DNA from: Acidobacterium capsulatum ATCC 51196
Lineage (GTDB): Bacteria > Acidobacteriota > Terriglobia > Terriglobales > Acidobacteriaceae
DNA: 64,000 nt
Direction of reading: 5' to 3'
Assembly (NCBI RefSeq): GCF_000022565.1
Contig: NC_012483.1
Location: forward strand, 1,302,001 to 1,366,000
Shown: positions 16,609-26,500 of the stretch, piece by piece
Layout of the letters: the number at the start of each line of letters is the position of its first letter
Numbering within the stretch: position 1 is the first letter of the stretch
Notes under the pieces: model-generated
What the model was told of the DNA's origin: nothing
Database searches by the model: none
What the model saw: only the letters and a program-made list of their open reading frames with translations
Program-made: the position numbers and the translations under genes

Positions 16609-18225
16609 TCAGGCAAGAGACCCCAATCTCAGATGGTCATACTTGATCAGCCACAGAAGATGATTGCGGAAAACATCCGGAGTCACCCCCAGCGCCGACG
16701 CTGTCGACGCCTCTAACTCACCCACCGTCGCAGTGTCGGCTGCGCACCGCATGACACAGTGCAGAACATCCTTGGCGAGAAATCCTTCCACCTCAGGATA
16801 GAGAGAAAACTCGCGAGACGGACCAAGATAGACCTTTGCCGCGAGCGACAGCATTTGCGTGGGGTAGTGCTGAAAGGTCTTGCCATAGTCAGGCCGGAAC
16901 CAGGATTTTCCCATGGGGGATTGTTGGGCCGACGCAGCCTGCTGATGAAGCGTTTGCCAGAGATCGATGTGCTGCTCGATGACACGCCGCCAGTCAAAGA
17001 GAGCCTGAGCGCGGCGGCGTCCGTTCGCTCCCCAGGTGCGGCGCAGCCCTTCATCACCGATGAGCCTGGTCATCGCAGCGGCCATCGCCGGAACGTCGAT
17101 GGCAACCGATTGTGCATTCAGGAAATGATTGGCGAGCCAGTCTGAGACGCCGGAGTAATCTGCTACCCTGCTATCGCACTCCATCCAGTAGGAGGGCACG
17201 CGATAGCCCGTATCTTCCTGCACGACCAACTCCTTGTATCCATCCCAGTCTGAACAAATCACAGGCAGTCCGGAGGACATGGCTTCCACAATCGATTGGC
17301 CGAAGGTCTCCTGCAGATTGTCGCTGGGAGAGACGAAGAGATCGGCAGCCGCATAGTAGGCCGTCACGTCCGCTTCCGGTATATCGGTGCGAAGAATCAC
17401 TCTGTCCGCAATTCCGATCTGGGCGGCAAACTGCCGCACTCTCTCCGAGTATTTGTGAAAGCTCTCCGAACCAGCCAACACCAGCGAAGTCTTTTGACCA
17501 CAGCCATCCAGCACCATCTTGAATGCAAGCAGCAGCGGGAAGAGGTCCATTTTGTCGTAGTGGGAGAATCGTCCGAAATACAAGGCCAGCACTTCGTCCG
17601 CAGGCAGATTCAGACGGCTGCGCAGTTCTGCCTTGTTGCCGGGCCGAAAGACGTCGGTGTCGAGTCCCAAGGGAATGACATCGAGTCGCCCATCAAAGGT
17701 GAGTTGGATCTGCCGCTCTTCCAGAAACGATGCCTGCAAATGCTCGATCCACCGCCGCATTACGACGCGGGCCGATTCCGTGGTGCAAAGAATCGAGTCC
17801 CAGGGCCGAATGCCGAGCAGCATGGTTCCCAGCACGCGCGGCAGAAACGACTGATAACTGATCGTATGTGTGAGCCCGGTAACGGGGAAGCTGACCGCGC
17901 TCAACCGGTTGCGAAGATCGGTCCATGGACCGATGTCGGGCGACCACAAGTTATGAAACGCATGATAAGTATGGCGGGATGTCTGGCTCTCGAACTGGCT
18001 GACTGGAATGAGAGAGATACGAGGATCGGAAAATAACAGGCCGCCTTGATCGAGCCGCGGTGCAGCGCCGCTGTAAAAGAAGTGAAATTCATCGAAATCT
18101 CCGAAGCGCAGCAATGCATCTACAAAGCGCCTCAGAAAAATGGTCATTCCATAAATCCCCTCAGAGGGAAAAGCAGAAAAGCCAGATAACTCCATCGGGC
18201 CAGCAAGCGTTCCGAAATATTTCAT
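16609..18225 (-). CDS. Glycosyltransferase, GT4-like (GT-B fold), with C-terminal extension
   Basis: This 538-residue cytoplasmic protein has a GT-B fold. The N-terminal domain begins with a glycine-rich loop (FPSEGIYGMTIFLRRFVDALLRFG). The C-terminal nucleotide-sugar domain has LALYFGRFSHYDKMDLFPLLLAF and the E-x7-E region QETFGQSIVEAMSSGLPVICSDWDG typical of GT4. About 110 residues after the GT core (from ~430) form an extra domain ending LLWLIKYDHLRLGSLA that I do not recognise. It is transcribed away from the lipopeptide locus across a 119-base divergent region. It might glycosylate the lipopeptide or act on a surface glycan; the sequence does not decide. Confidence 0.8.
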   Translation of the reverse strand: MKYFGTLAGPMELSGFSAFPSEGIYGMTIFLRRFVDALLRFGDFDEFHFFYSGAAPRLDQGGLLFSDPRISLIPVSQFESQTSRHTYHAFHNLWSPDIGPWTDLRNRLSAVSFPVTGLTHTISYQSFLPRVLGTMLLGIRPWDSILCTTESARVVMRRWIEHLQASFLEERQIQLTFDGRLDVIPLGLDTDVFRPGNKAELRSRLNLPADEVLALYFGRFSHYDKMDLFPLLLAFKMVLDGCGQKTSLVLAGSESFHKYSERVRQFAAQIGIADRVILRTDIPEADVTAYYAAADLFVSPSDNLQETFGQSIVEAMSSGLPVICSDWDGYKELVVQEDTGYRVPSYWMECDSRVADYSGVSDWLANHFLNAQSVAIDVPAMAAAMTRLIGDEGLRRTWGANGRRRAQALFDWRRVIEQHIDLWQTLHQQAASAQQSPMGKSWFRPDYGKTFQHYPTQMLSLAAKVYLGPSREFSLYPEVEGFLAKDVLHCVMRCAADTATVGELEASTASALGVTPDVFRNHLLWLIKYDHLRLGSLA

Positions 18226-18333
18226 ACCTCTCCCTGAAACTTCTTAACCGGCTCAGGCTACCATGTAATTCATCATTCCCTGCTACGGGGATCGTATCTT
18301 ATCGAGCAGATCTCATCCGCTTGTCAAGAAAGC

Positions 18334-18339
18334 AGGAGG
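18334..18339 (+). promoter_or_regulatory. Ribosome binding site AGGAGG for the sulfotransferase
   Basis: AGGAGG is five bases before TTG 18345. It places the start there rather than at upstream in-frame codons that would reach antisense into the glycosyltransferase gene. Confidence 0.8.
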
Positions 18340-18344
18340 ATACT

Positions 18345-19178
18345 TTGAAGATATTCGGCACGGGATTATTTCGGACAGGCACCACGACCATGCAGGAGAT
18401 GTTCGCCAGATCCTTTGCTTCCGATCATGAATTTCAACTGCAGGACCAGCTCAGCATCTTCGAGCGGCGGCTTATGGGTACCATCACCGACGAGGAGATT
18501 CGCACATTCATTCATCAGAGGAATGCCGCCAAGCCCCTCGACATGGATTCATGCGGAGCACACTTCTGCATTGTGGACTTTTTGGTTGAAGAGTTTCCGG
18601 ATGCGAAATTTGTGCTCACTCTTCGGGATGTTTACTCGTGGATGAATTCCTGCGTGGGGAAGCTGTTTGGTGATTTCACTGCCGGATGGGGCAGCCGCGC
18701 CGGCGCTCTGATGAACTGCCTCGATGTGTTACCCGATGGCAGCTTTCGGTTAATGAATCAACCCAACATGAAGGTGCGTCTAGAGCAGATGACGAAGATC
18801 TGGACAGGGGTCAACCAGCGAGTCATCTCTGCGGTGCCCAAGGAACGGTTGCTAATCGTGCATACCGATGAACTGGTGGCGCGTAATGGGGAAATCGCCG
18901 CATTTTGCGGCATCGACCCCGGTCTGCTCGATCCGATCCATGCAAATGCAGGCCAGAATATGAATTTTCTCCGCTGCTTTGACTCCGAACAATTAGAGGA
19001 GTTGGTGCATCTGCATTGCCGCACGTTGATGGAAGAGCATTATCCGGGCCTGACGCTGGCCAGTTATGCGACCGCTCGCAAGGATGTATCCTGCCCGGAC
19101 TGCCAGGATCTGACTCGCTATTTTAGTCTGCGGGAAGTGACGCCCACCGAATTTGTCCAGACAAAGTTTCCCGCATGA
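18345..19178 (+). CDS. Sulfotransferase-family protein
   Basis: 277 residues from the TTG. Residues 3-16 read IFGTGLFRTGTTTMQ, the 5'-phosphosulfate-binding loop of PAPS-dependent sulfotransferases. FPDAKFVLTLRDVYSWMNS matches the 3'-phosphate-binding segment (R-D..-S-W..S). KERLLIVHTDELV and AAFCGIDP follow the family pattern near the C-terminus. Such enzymes transfer sulfate from PAPS to hydroxyl or amino groups. The gene is first on the plus strand and its stop overlaps the start of the thioesterase gene (ATGA at 19175-19178), so it is probably co-translated with an NRPS accessory gene. O-sulfation of the lipopeptide is the natural guess, perhaps at a ketide hydroxyl or a beta-hydroxyl made by the CmlA-type enzymes. 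Confidence 0.8.
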   Translation: MKIFGTGLFRTGTTTMQEMFARSFASDHEFQLQDQLSIFERRLMGTITDEEIRTFIHQRNAAKPLDMDSCGAHFCIVDFLVEEFPDAKFVLTLRDVYSWMNSCVGKLFGDFTAGWGSRAGALMNCLDVLPDGSFRLMNQPNMKVRLEQMTKIWTGVNQRVISAVPKERLLIVHTDELVARNGEIAAFCGIDPGLLDPIHANAGQNMNFLRCFDSEQLEELVHLHCRTLMEEHYPGLTLASYATARKDVSCPDCQDLTRYFSLREVTPTEFVQTKFPA

Positions 19179-19981
19179 GAGCATCTGCCTGGGTCCGCAT
19201 CCCAGTACCGAGACCGGCGGCCTCGGCACGACTCTTCTGCCTGCCATTTGCGGGCGGAAGTGCGTCCTTCTACCGGCCCTGGTGCCATCATCTGAAGGAA
19301 TCCATTGAGGTGTGCCTTATCCAGCCTCCGGGGCGCGAAGACCGGCACACCGAACCAGCCTACACGCATAGCCAAACGATAGTGGAGGCACTGATCACTC
19401 AGATCGGGCCCTTCCTCGACAGGCCCTTCGCCTTGTATGGGCACAGTCTGGGAGCGTTGCTGGCCTTTGAGACCGCCCGCGCCTTACGCGCGGCGGATCT
19501 GCCCGAGCCCTCGGTGCTCTTTTTGGGTGCCCACCGAGCGCCGCATCTGCCGATGATGCGGCGCGTTTTTTACAACCTGCCCGATGACGAACTGCTCGCC
19601 GAAATAAAGCATCTGAACGGAACACCATCGGCGATTCTCGAAGATTCTGAAATGCTGCGCTACTGGCTCCCTATCATGCGGGCTGACCTGCAGATATGCG
19701 ACACCTATGAGTTTGCCGAGGCCCTCCCACTGCGTTGCACTATCATCGCGAATGCTGGCTCCGGCGACCAGGCTGCATCACCGGAATGCATGCAGGACTG
19801 GCGGGAGCATACGACGGGCGCATTTGCGCTACACATATTTCCCGGAGGGCATTTCTTTCTACGCACGGCACAGGACTCACTCTTCGGCATCCTGGAACGG
19901 TATATGGGCGAATTGCCCTCACATCCCCTACGCCCTCCAGAGGCGCGAGGCGCTGCCGGCAGGCTACACTCCGGCGAATGA
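19175..19981 (+). CDS. Type II (editing) thioesterase
   Basis: 268 residues with the alpha/beta-hydrolase pattern of external NRPS/PKS thioesterases: ARLFCLPFAGGSASFYRPW, QPPGREDRHTEP, the nucleophile elbow GHSLGALLAFE (Ser91), and the catalytic His in FPGGHFF (His226). The lid segment is short and there is no carrier domain. Type II thioesterases remove wrongly primed or stalled acyl groups from carrier proteins. Here that would serve the many ACP and PCP domains encoded downstream. The gene is coupled to the sulfotransferase by a four-base overlap. The last ~20 residues (RPPEARGAAGRLHSGE) are low complexity. Confidence 0.9.
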   Translation: MRASAWVRIPVPRPAASARLFCLPFAGGSASFYRPWCHHLKESIEVCLIQPPGREDRHTEPAYTHSQTIVEALITQIGPFLDRPFALYGHSLGALLAFETARALRAADLPEPSVLFLGAHRAPHLPMMRRVFYNLPDDELLAEIKHLNGTPSAILEDSEMLRYWLPIMRADLQICDTYEFAEALPLRCTIIANAGSGDQAASPECMQDWREHTTGAFALHIFPGGHFFLRTAQDSLFGILERYMGELPSHPLRPPEARGAAGRLHSGE

Positions 19982-20133
19982 TTTCCACCCCGGCGTGCCA
20001 GCCTCCACCAAGTACGGGTGCAAATGGACCCCCGGAAAGCCCGCATAACTTTCTGAATCTGTCAGTTACTGCATAAAGCGGAAAGTTATCTTCCTTGTTT
20101 TGCTGTTGTTATCTTTTTCAGGTGGAATGAGTT

Positions 20134-20163
20134 TTAATCGTGTTTGTGTAGTTCTGCTATACT
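20134..20163 (+). promoter_or_regulatory. Candidate promoter before the small-protein genes
   Basis: TATACT at 20158-20163 is a near-perfect -10 box. The -35 region at 20134-20139 (TTAATC) is weak at 18-bp spacing. It lies 36 bases before the ATG at 20199 and inside a 217-base gap after the thioesterase gene, so it may start a second transcript that enters the biosynthetic genes. Confidence 0.4.
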
Positions 20164-20198
20164 CCACGTGCAGTAGAAATACACAGGAGGAAGGTTCC

Positions 20199-20492
20199 AT
20201 GAAAGTGGACAGCACTCAAGCCATGAAGACCGGGATACAGTTTGCAGGCGAAGTCATCCTCCCCGGTGGCAGCAATCTGGTCAGCGGCGACTACAAAGCG
20301 GGCGGTATTTATGCGGCACTCGGGCTGGCGGCCAAGGCCGTCTTCGGGGTTCCGGGCCTGCTGGTAGTTTCGGCAAGTTCGTTTGCCAACGCGGTCACGG
20401 GTAAAAACCTGATCGACTTCGTCAAATCCGTTCCGCCGCTTGAACTCGGCGCCCCCATGAGCAAGCCTGTTTCCGAAGAGCCTGCCAGCTAA
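20199..20492 (+). CDS. Small glycine-rich membrane-associated protein (DUF6072-like), copy 1
   Basis: 97 residues from an ATG eight bases after AGGAGG (20185-20190). The core GEVILPGGSNLVSGDYKAGGIYAALGLAAKAVFGVPGLLVV combines a VPGGS/LPGGSN motif, a DYKAGG turn and a hydrophobic alanine-rich helix that could enter a membrane or coat a lipid surface. It resembles, from memory, the DUF6072 type of small protein. A paralog follows 97 bases downstream. Function is unknown. The setting between a type II thioesterase and the diaminopropionate gene suggests it is expressed with the lipopeptide locus. Confidence 0.75.
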   Translation: MKVDSTQAMKTGIQFAGEVILPGGSNLVSGDYKAGGIYAALGLAAKAVFGVPGLLVVSASSFANAVTGKNLIDFVKSVPPLELGAPMSKPVSEEPAS

Positions 20493-20588
20493 CCTTTTTT
20501 CACTTCTCTCTCCAGATAGGCATGCTGACTGCTGCGAGGATGCATCGTTTCCTCGCTGCGGGTGACTTTATTTTTTAAGCGAGCCCCC

Positions 20589-21026
20589 ATGCCTCAAGAA
20601 TTTCCTGAAGACCCCACAAAAGACAAGCCGCTGCGGGCCGGGCTTGCCTTTTGTGGAGAATATCTTGTTCCCGGCGGCAGCCACCTGGTTCAGGGAGACC
20701 TGAAGGGCGCGGCGGTCCACGGAGTGCTGGGCCTTACGGCCGGCATGCTTTTTGGATTTCCCGCGCGCCTGCTCTTCTCTTCCAACTCGTTGCGCACGGC
20801 CCTGCGCCGTCCTGCCACCGGGCCCACAGCCCAGGCGGCGGAGACTCCTGCGGCAGCCGCCCAGACGGCGGAAACCGTCCCCCAGCCATCCCCAAGGCGC
20901 GCGCCGCGCAAATCTTCCACGCGTCAGGCGCCCGCCAAGACCCAGGCCAAAGCCTCCGCTGCAAAACCAACGCCGGCGGCCGTTAAAAAACCAGCGGGCA
21001 GCCGTTCCCGAAAATCCACCTCATAA
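20589..21026 (+). CDS. DUF6072-like protein, copy 2, with Ala/Pro/Lys-rich tail
   Basis: 145 residues. The first ~75 match copy 1 (GEYLVPGGSHLVQGDLKGAAVHGVLGLTAGMLFGFPARLLF). The last ~65 form a low-complexity basic tail of Ala, Pro, Lys, Thr and Ser (for example KTQAKASAAKPTPAAVKKP), similar in composition to histone-H1-like or phasin tails that bind nucleic acid or granules. The ATG at 20589 gives a natural N-terminus; a GTG at 20562 would add nine residues. Neither has a strong ribosome binding site. The tail marks the clearest difference from copy 1. Role unknown; a granule or envelope association is speculation. Confidence 0.7.
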   Translation: MPQEFPEDPTKDKPLRAGLAFCGEYLVPGGSHLVQGDLKGAAVHGVLGLTAGMLFGFPARLLFSSNSLRTALRRPATGPTAQAAETPAAAAQTAETVPQPSPRRAPRKSSTRQAPAKTQAKASAAKPTPAAVKKPAGSRSRKSTS

Positions 21027-21070
21027 AACTCACGGCAGAAATACCACAAAAAAAGGAAGACTACTCCGCC

Positions 21071-21280
21071 ATGAAGAAGAGCAGTTACCTACTCGGCCTT
21101 GCCTCCGGCGTTGTTGCAGCCGCTTACTGGAGAACCATCCTCAAAGAAGGAATCAAGGGCGGAGTCCGGGCCGGACGGGTCGTGCAGCGTGTCTCCGCCC
21201 AGGCCATCGAAGAGATGCAGGATGCCAGCGCAGAGGCATGGAGCGAGATCGAACAGCAGGATCACAAGGCATCCAAGTGA
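21071..21280 (+). CDS. Small DUF5132-like protein with one N-terminal membrane helix
   Basis: 69 residues. A short membrane-type segment (SYLLGLASGVVAAAYW) is followed by LKEGIKGGVRAGRVV and an acidic amphipathic helix rich in Glu, Ala and Gln (AIEEMQDASAEAWSEIEQQ). This order is like that of DUF5132 proteins, small membrane proteins of unknown role. It lies 44 bases after the second DUF6072-like gene on the same strand. The three small genes form a group between the thioesterase and the SbnA-SbnB fusion. The shortness makes homology calls uncertain, but the sequence has clear protein character. Confidence 0.65.
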   Translation: MKKSSYLLGLASGVVAAAYWRTILKEGIKGGVRAGRVVQRVSAQAIEEMQDASAEAWSEIEQQDHKASK

Positions 21281-21430
21281 ACACCGCAAGAAAAAACAAA
21301 AACGCCCAGCAACCGATCCTCATACTCCGATCCGCTATCCCAGGAAGACAACGATGGGACGTCATAACCATCAAAGGAAATCAAAAAAAAGCAAAAGCTC
21401 TGAAATTCGCGCATTCCTGGGGTGAGTGAG

Positions 21431-23506
21431 ATGAGAGATACGGCTTTCCCGCTCTACAGTGGAATTCTATCCACCATCGGAAACACGCCTCTGGTTCCGC
21501 TGAAACGCCTGTTTTCGGGCATTAGTTTCGAGCTTTACGCCAAGCTGGAGATGCTGAATCCAAGCGGCAGCAGTAAGGATCGCACTGCACTCTCGCTGCT
21601 GCGCGAAGCGTGGGATGCGGGGCGCATTACAGCCGCGAGCACAATTGTCGAATCGAGTTCGGGCAACCTCGGCATCGGCATCGCACAATTCTGCGCCTAC
21701 ATGGGTCTGCGTTTTATCTGCGTCGTGGACAGCCGCACCACTCCCGTAAATCTGAAGATACTTGAAGCGTATGGCGTGGAGATCAGTCTGGTGGACGTTT
21801 GTGACGCGCCAAATGGCGACCTGCTGCGTGCGCGCATTGCACGTGTCCAGCGACTCTGCAGAGAGATTCCCGATAGTTTCTGGCCGAACCAGTATGCCAA
21901 TACGGCCAACGCGCGAGCGCACCACACCACCATGCGGGAAATTTACGAGAGCCTGCACGGCCAGGTGGATTATCTTTTCGTAGCCACCAGCACCTGCGGC
22001 ACACTGCGCGGCTGTGCGGAGTTCCTGCGGAACGCCGGCGCCTCGACCAAAATTATTGCCGTCGATGCAGAGGGCAGTGTGATCTTTGGTGGGCATCCGG
22101 GACGCCGCCTTATTCCAGGGCACGGAGCCTCGCGCGTACCGGAGCTCTACCAGCCCGGCCTAGAGAGTGCTCATGTTAAAGTTTCCGATCTCGACTGCGT
22201 GACCGGCTGCTACCAGCTTCTTCACCGGGAGGCGATCTTCGCCGGCGGCTCATCCGGCGGCATAGTCTCCGCCGCTGCCCGGCTAAAGGATGAGATTCCG
22301 GCGGGCAGCACCTGTGTCATGATTCTTTGCGATCGTGGCGAGCGTTATCTCGATACGATCTACTCCCGCCAATGGGTGCAAGAGTCCCTGGGCCAGGGAG
22401 CGGTCGAGCGGCCACCGGCAATCATCTCCCGGGCGTCCGGCAATGGCGTGGCTGCTCACGAGTCTGCGCTCCCATCCAAGAGCAAGACTGGCATGCTGAT
22501 GCTGCGCGGCGAGGAGATCATCCAACTACTGGAACATCGCGAGCACGAGATCATCCAAAGCATCCGGGATGCCTACATCACACGCGAAAGCGGAGGTTAC
22601 AGCCTTCCCAACTGCGAATACTTGCGCTTTCCGGGCAATACCGTCGATCGCATTATCCCCAAGCCCGCCTATCTGGGAGGGCCGTTTCAAGCTGCCGGCA
22701 TTAAGTGGGTTGCATCCTTCCCGGGAAATCTGCAGGTGCGGCTGGAACGCGCCTCCGCGACTCTGATCCTCAACTCTGTAAAGACCGGCTTTGCCGAAGT
22801 AATGATGGAAGGCTCGGTCATCAGTTCATACCGAACGGCTGCCAGCGCGGCCTTGGCCGCAGATGTGCTGCATGCAGGAAAAAGCACCAGCACGCTGGGA
22901 TTGATAGGTTGTGGCCCGATCAACTTTCAAGTATTGCGCTTCCTGCTCTATACCCGTCCCGAAGTGAGGGATATTCTCCTTTACGACTCCGACCCGTGCC
23001 GGACCAGCCAGTTTGAGGCTTGCTGCCGCAGCTTGTGCGATGGCCGTACAGTCACTCGGGCGACACGTGGGCAGCATGTTCTGGAACAGGCGAGCATTGT
23101 CTCCATCGCAACGAACGCGGTCACGCCCCATATCGATAACTTTGCCGGCCGCGGAAACGATTTGACCTTGCTGCACATTTCTCTGCGCGATCTGACTCCG
23201 CAAGCAATCGGCCAGGCAGACAATATCGTCGATGACATCGACCATGTCTGCTCCAATGACACATCTCTGGACCTGGCGGCGCGTTCTCTCGGCCATCGCC
23301 ACTTCATACGCGCCACGCTCGGGGAGGTCCTCGTGGGCAAGCAACTGCCCCGCAGCGGCGTGGGTCCACTGGTATTTAGCCCGTTCGGACTTGGAATCCT
23401 CGATATCGCCATTGGCTGTCTGGTGCGCGACCTGGCAGCCGCCGCTCACGCGGGCACCGCCATCGAAGACTTTCAACCTGTGCCCTGGGCACAACGCACC
23501 TATTAA
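21431..23506 (+). CDS. SbnA-SbnB fusion, L-2,3-diaminopropionate biosynthesis
   Basis: About 691 residues. Residues ~5-325 are a cysteine-synthase-fold PLP enzyme: IGNTPLVPLKRL, PSGSSKDRTA with the PLP lysine Lys49, SSGNLGIGIAQ, STCGTLRG and SGGIVSAAARL, as in SbnA. Residues ~355-690 are an ornithine-cyclodeaminase-like protein: MLMLRGEEIIQLL, GIKWVASFPGN, the Rossmann motif GLIGCGPIN and SLRDLTP, as in SbnB. In staphyloferrin B biosynthesis SbnA joins O-phosphoserine and glutamate and SbnB oxidatively cleaves the product to L-2,3-diaminopropionate, 2-oxoglutarate and ammonia. One polypeptide here would do both steps. The ATG at 21431 follows GGGGTGAG; a GTG at 21422 is an alternative. The product is probably a building block for an adenylation domain downstream. 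Confidence 0.9.
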   Translation: MRDTAFPLYSGILSTIGNTPLVPLKRLFSGISFELYAKLEMLNPSGSSKDRTALSLLREAWDAGRITAASTIVESSSGNLGIGIAQFCAYMGLRFICVVDSRTTPVNLKILEAYGVEISLVDVCDAPNGDLLRARIARVQRLCREIPDSFWPNQYANTANARAHHTTMREIYESLHGQVDYLFVATSTCGTLRGCAEFLRNAGASTKIIAVDAEGSVIFGGHPGRRLIPGHGASRVPELYQPGLESAHVKVSDLDCVTGCYQLLHREAIFAGGSSGGIVSAAARLKDEIPAGSTCVMILCDRGERYLDTIYSRQWVQESLGQGAVERPPAIISRASGNGVAAHESALPSKSKTGMLMLRGEEIIQLLEHREHEIIQSIRDAYITRESGGYSLPNCEYLRFPGNTVDRIIPKPAYLGGPFQAAGIKWVASFPGNLQVRLERASATLILNSVKTGFAEVMMEGSVISSYRTAASAALAADVLHAGKSTSTLGLIGCGPINFQVLRFLLYTRPEVRDILLYDSDPCRTSQFEACCRSLCDGRTVTRATRGQHVLEQASIVSIATNAVTPHIDNFAGRGNDLTLLHISLRDLTPQAIGQADNIVDDIDHVCSNDTSLDLAARSLGHRHFIRATLGEVLVGKQLPRSGVGPLVFSPFGLGILDIAIGCLVRDLAAAAHAGTAIEDFQPVPWAQRTY

Positions 23507-23520
23507 GTTCCGAGACAACC

Positions 23521-26500
23521 ATGAACCCAAGGATCAAGGAAGAAACTGGACCGGCAACCGTGACGGAAGCACTCCGCTTGCATGCTGAGCGGACTCCTGA
23601 TCGCACGCTCTATCTCTATCTTGAAGATGGCGAGCAGGAGTCCGTACGCCTCAGCTATGGCCAACTCTACGCAAGGGCACTTCAAATCGCGGCAAAGCTC
23701 AGAACCCTGACCGAAGCTGGGGACCGGGCGCTGCTGATGTACCCCCCAGGTCTTGAGTTCATCAGCGCGTGGATGGGATGCCTTTATGCCGGTGTCGTTG
23801 CAGTGCCAGCCTATCCGCCGAAGAAACACCGTTCTTCACTGCAGCGCCTGCAGTCGATATTAAAGGACTGCGAGCCGGCGCTTACGATGTTGGATTCCAG
23901 TACCTTCCAGACCCTTGAAAAGCGGTCCGGCGGATACTCGGCCACGCTGGCGTTGGAGTATCTGATCACCGACGAAGAGTTTGCGACGCCCTCAGACGGA
24001 AGACCCACCCCTACGATTACCCCTGAAATGCTGGCGATGCTCCAGTACACGTCCGGTTCGACTGGGACGCCGAAGGGGGTCATGATTCACCATGGCAACA
24101 TCATGGCCAACATGGCCGCGCTAAAGGCTGCCGGACGAGAAGATGAAAGCGCCGTTTATGCTGGATGGCTTCCCCTCTTTCACGATATGGGGCTGTTCGG
24201 CCACATCGTGCACCCGATGGTGCTGGGAGCGACGTCTATTCTGATGGCTCCCGCCGCCTTCGTACAGAAGCCGGAGCGCTGGCTTCGAGCGATTACCACT
24301 TATCGCGGTACGGCGGCAGCAGCACCGGATTCCGCCTATCTTCTCTGCGCCCGCGCCGTTTCCGAAGCCGCCAAGAAGAACCTCGATCTCAGCAGTTGGA
24401 AGCTCGCTTACAACGGAGCTGAACCTATCCGCGCCGAGACCATCGAACGATTCACCACCGCATTTGCCTCGTGCGGATTCAACCCGAAAGTCATGTATCC
24501 GGTCTATGGACTTGCCGAGGCGACACTCTTCGTCACAGCCAATCCCGCAGGAGAACCTGTTGCGCTCAAGAACCTGAGCGTAACCAATCTTGACCGAGGG
24601 ATCGCCTCCGCACCTGCTCCCGAGGCGAAGACGCGCACGCTGGTCTCCTGTGGGCGCACATGGACAGAGCATGAGATACGCATCGTCGATCCGGATACGC
24701 TGCAACCCTGCAGTACCGATCACTGCGGCGAAATATGGATCACTGGGCCTTCAATTGGCGCTGGCTACTGGAATCGTGCGGAGGAATCGGAACGGACCTT
24801 CCGGGCTCGCATTCCTGGCGATGACCGGTCCTATATGCGCACAGGCGACCTCGGTTTTTTTGACGGAACTGATCTTGTGATCACTGGACGCCGCAAAGAC
24901 CTCATCATTGTGGCGGGCCGCAACCTCTATCCTCAGGACATTGAGGCCACTGCAGAAAAGAGCCATCCCGCGCTCGTCATCAACGCCTCAGCGGCCTTTT
25001 CCATCGATTCCGACGAAGGAGAGTCCGTCGTTATTGCTTGCGAGGTGCGAAGGGAAGCACTCCGCAACCTGGACCCAGCAGCCGTATTCCAAGCGATTCG
25101 ACAAGCCGTGGCGGAAGAGCATGAGATCCCGCTGCACGCGGTATTGCTGCTGAAGACCGCGACCATCTCCCGGACATCCAGCGGAAAGATTCAGCGCAGC
25201 GCCTGCAAAGCAGCTTTCCTGGCAGATGAGGGGCTTGACGTCGTGGGCAATTGGCGCAACCTCAGCGCGCAGATGGACACAGCTTCTGCCCCAGTAGACA
25301 TTTCGGCATGGCTTGCAAAGTGGATCTCGCAGCGCACCGGGCAGCCCGCCTCCAGCATCGATATTCACGCTCCGTTCAGCGCATTCGGCCTGGGCTCGCT
25401 CGATGCCGTTGAGATGTCTGGCCAACTGCAGCAGAGACTCGGACGCAACGTCTCGCCCACAATCGTTTATGACTTCCCCAGCATTCATTCTCTGGCCAGC
25501 CACCTTGAGCCAGACGGCTTGCTACCGGCATCTGCGCACCCGCAGCGGACCCCGTCGCACGACACAGCCATCGCCGTTGTCGGTATGGGATGCCGCTTTC
25601 CTCATGCACAAAACCCCTACGAGTTCTGGAAGCTGCTGGTGGAGAAACAGGATGACTGTGACGGAAGAGAGCCAGCGAGTCTGCAGAATGTAGACAAGTT
25701 TGACGCGGATTTTTTTGGAATCAATGCTCGCGAAGCCGAAGCCATGGACCCGCAGCAGCGGATTCTGCTGGAAGTGGCATGGGAGACACTGGAGAATGCC
25801 TGCATCGCGCCCTCTGCCCTGGCAGGAACACGCACCGCAGTCGTCGTGGGCATCAGTAACGCCGAGTATGCCCGCCTGGCTACCGGCGAGGAGGCGACCG
25901 GCCCCTACATCGCCACGGGAAATGCTTTGAGTGTCGCGGCCAACCGGATATCTCATATTCTTGATCTTCGTGGACCAAGCTGGGCCGTGGATACGGCCTG
26001 TTCCTCGTCCTTGTTCGCAGTGCATCAGGCTTGCGGCATCCTTCTCCGGGATGAGTGCGATGCGGCACTTGTGGGAGGAGCCAACCTGATTCTCACTTCC
26101 CAACTCAGCGAGGCGTTCACTCGCGCTGGCATGCTCTCGCCCGACCGCCAGTGCCGCACTTTCGATGAGGCCGCCAACGGATATGCACGTGGCGAAGGCG
26201 TTGGCATGGTCCTGCTCAAACGCCTGCAGGATGCCGTGAATGCGGGCGATCCCATCCTGGCCGTCGTTCATGGCTCGGCGGCGAATCAGGATGGCCGCAG
26301 TCATGGCCTCACCGCTCCCAACGGCCCTGCACAACAGGCAGTGGTCCGCGCGGCGCTTGCTGCGGCGGGAACCGCACCCGGCGAGATCGGTTACATCGAA
26401 GCTCACGGAACGGGAACGCCACTGGGCGACCCAATTGAGGTAAACGCCCTCGCAGCTGTTCTCAAGGAGGGCCGTACGGCGGAGAACCCCTGCTGGATCG

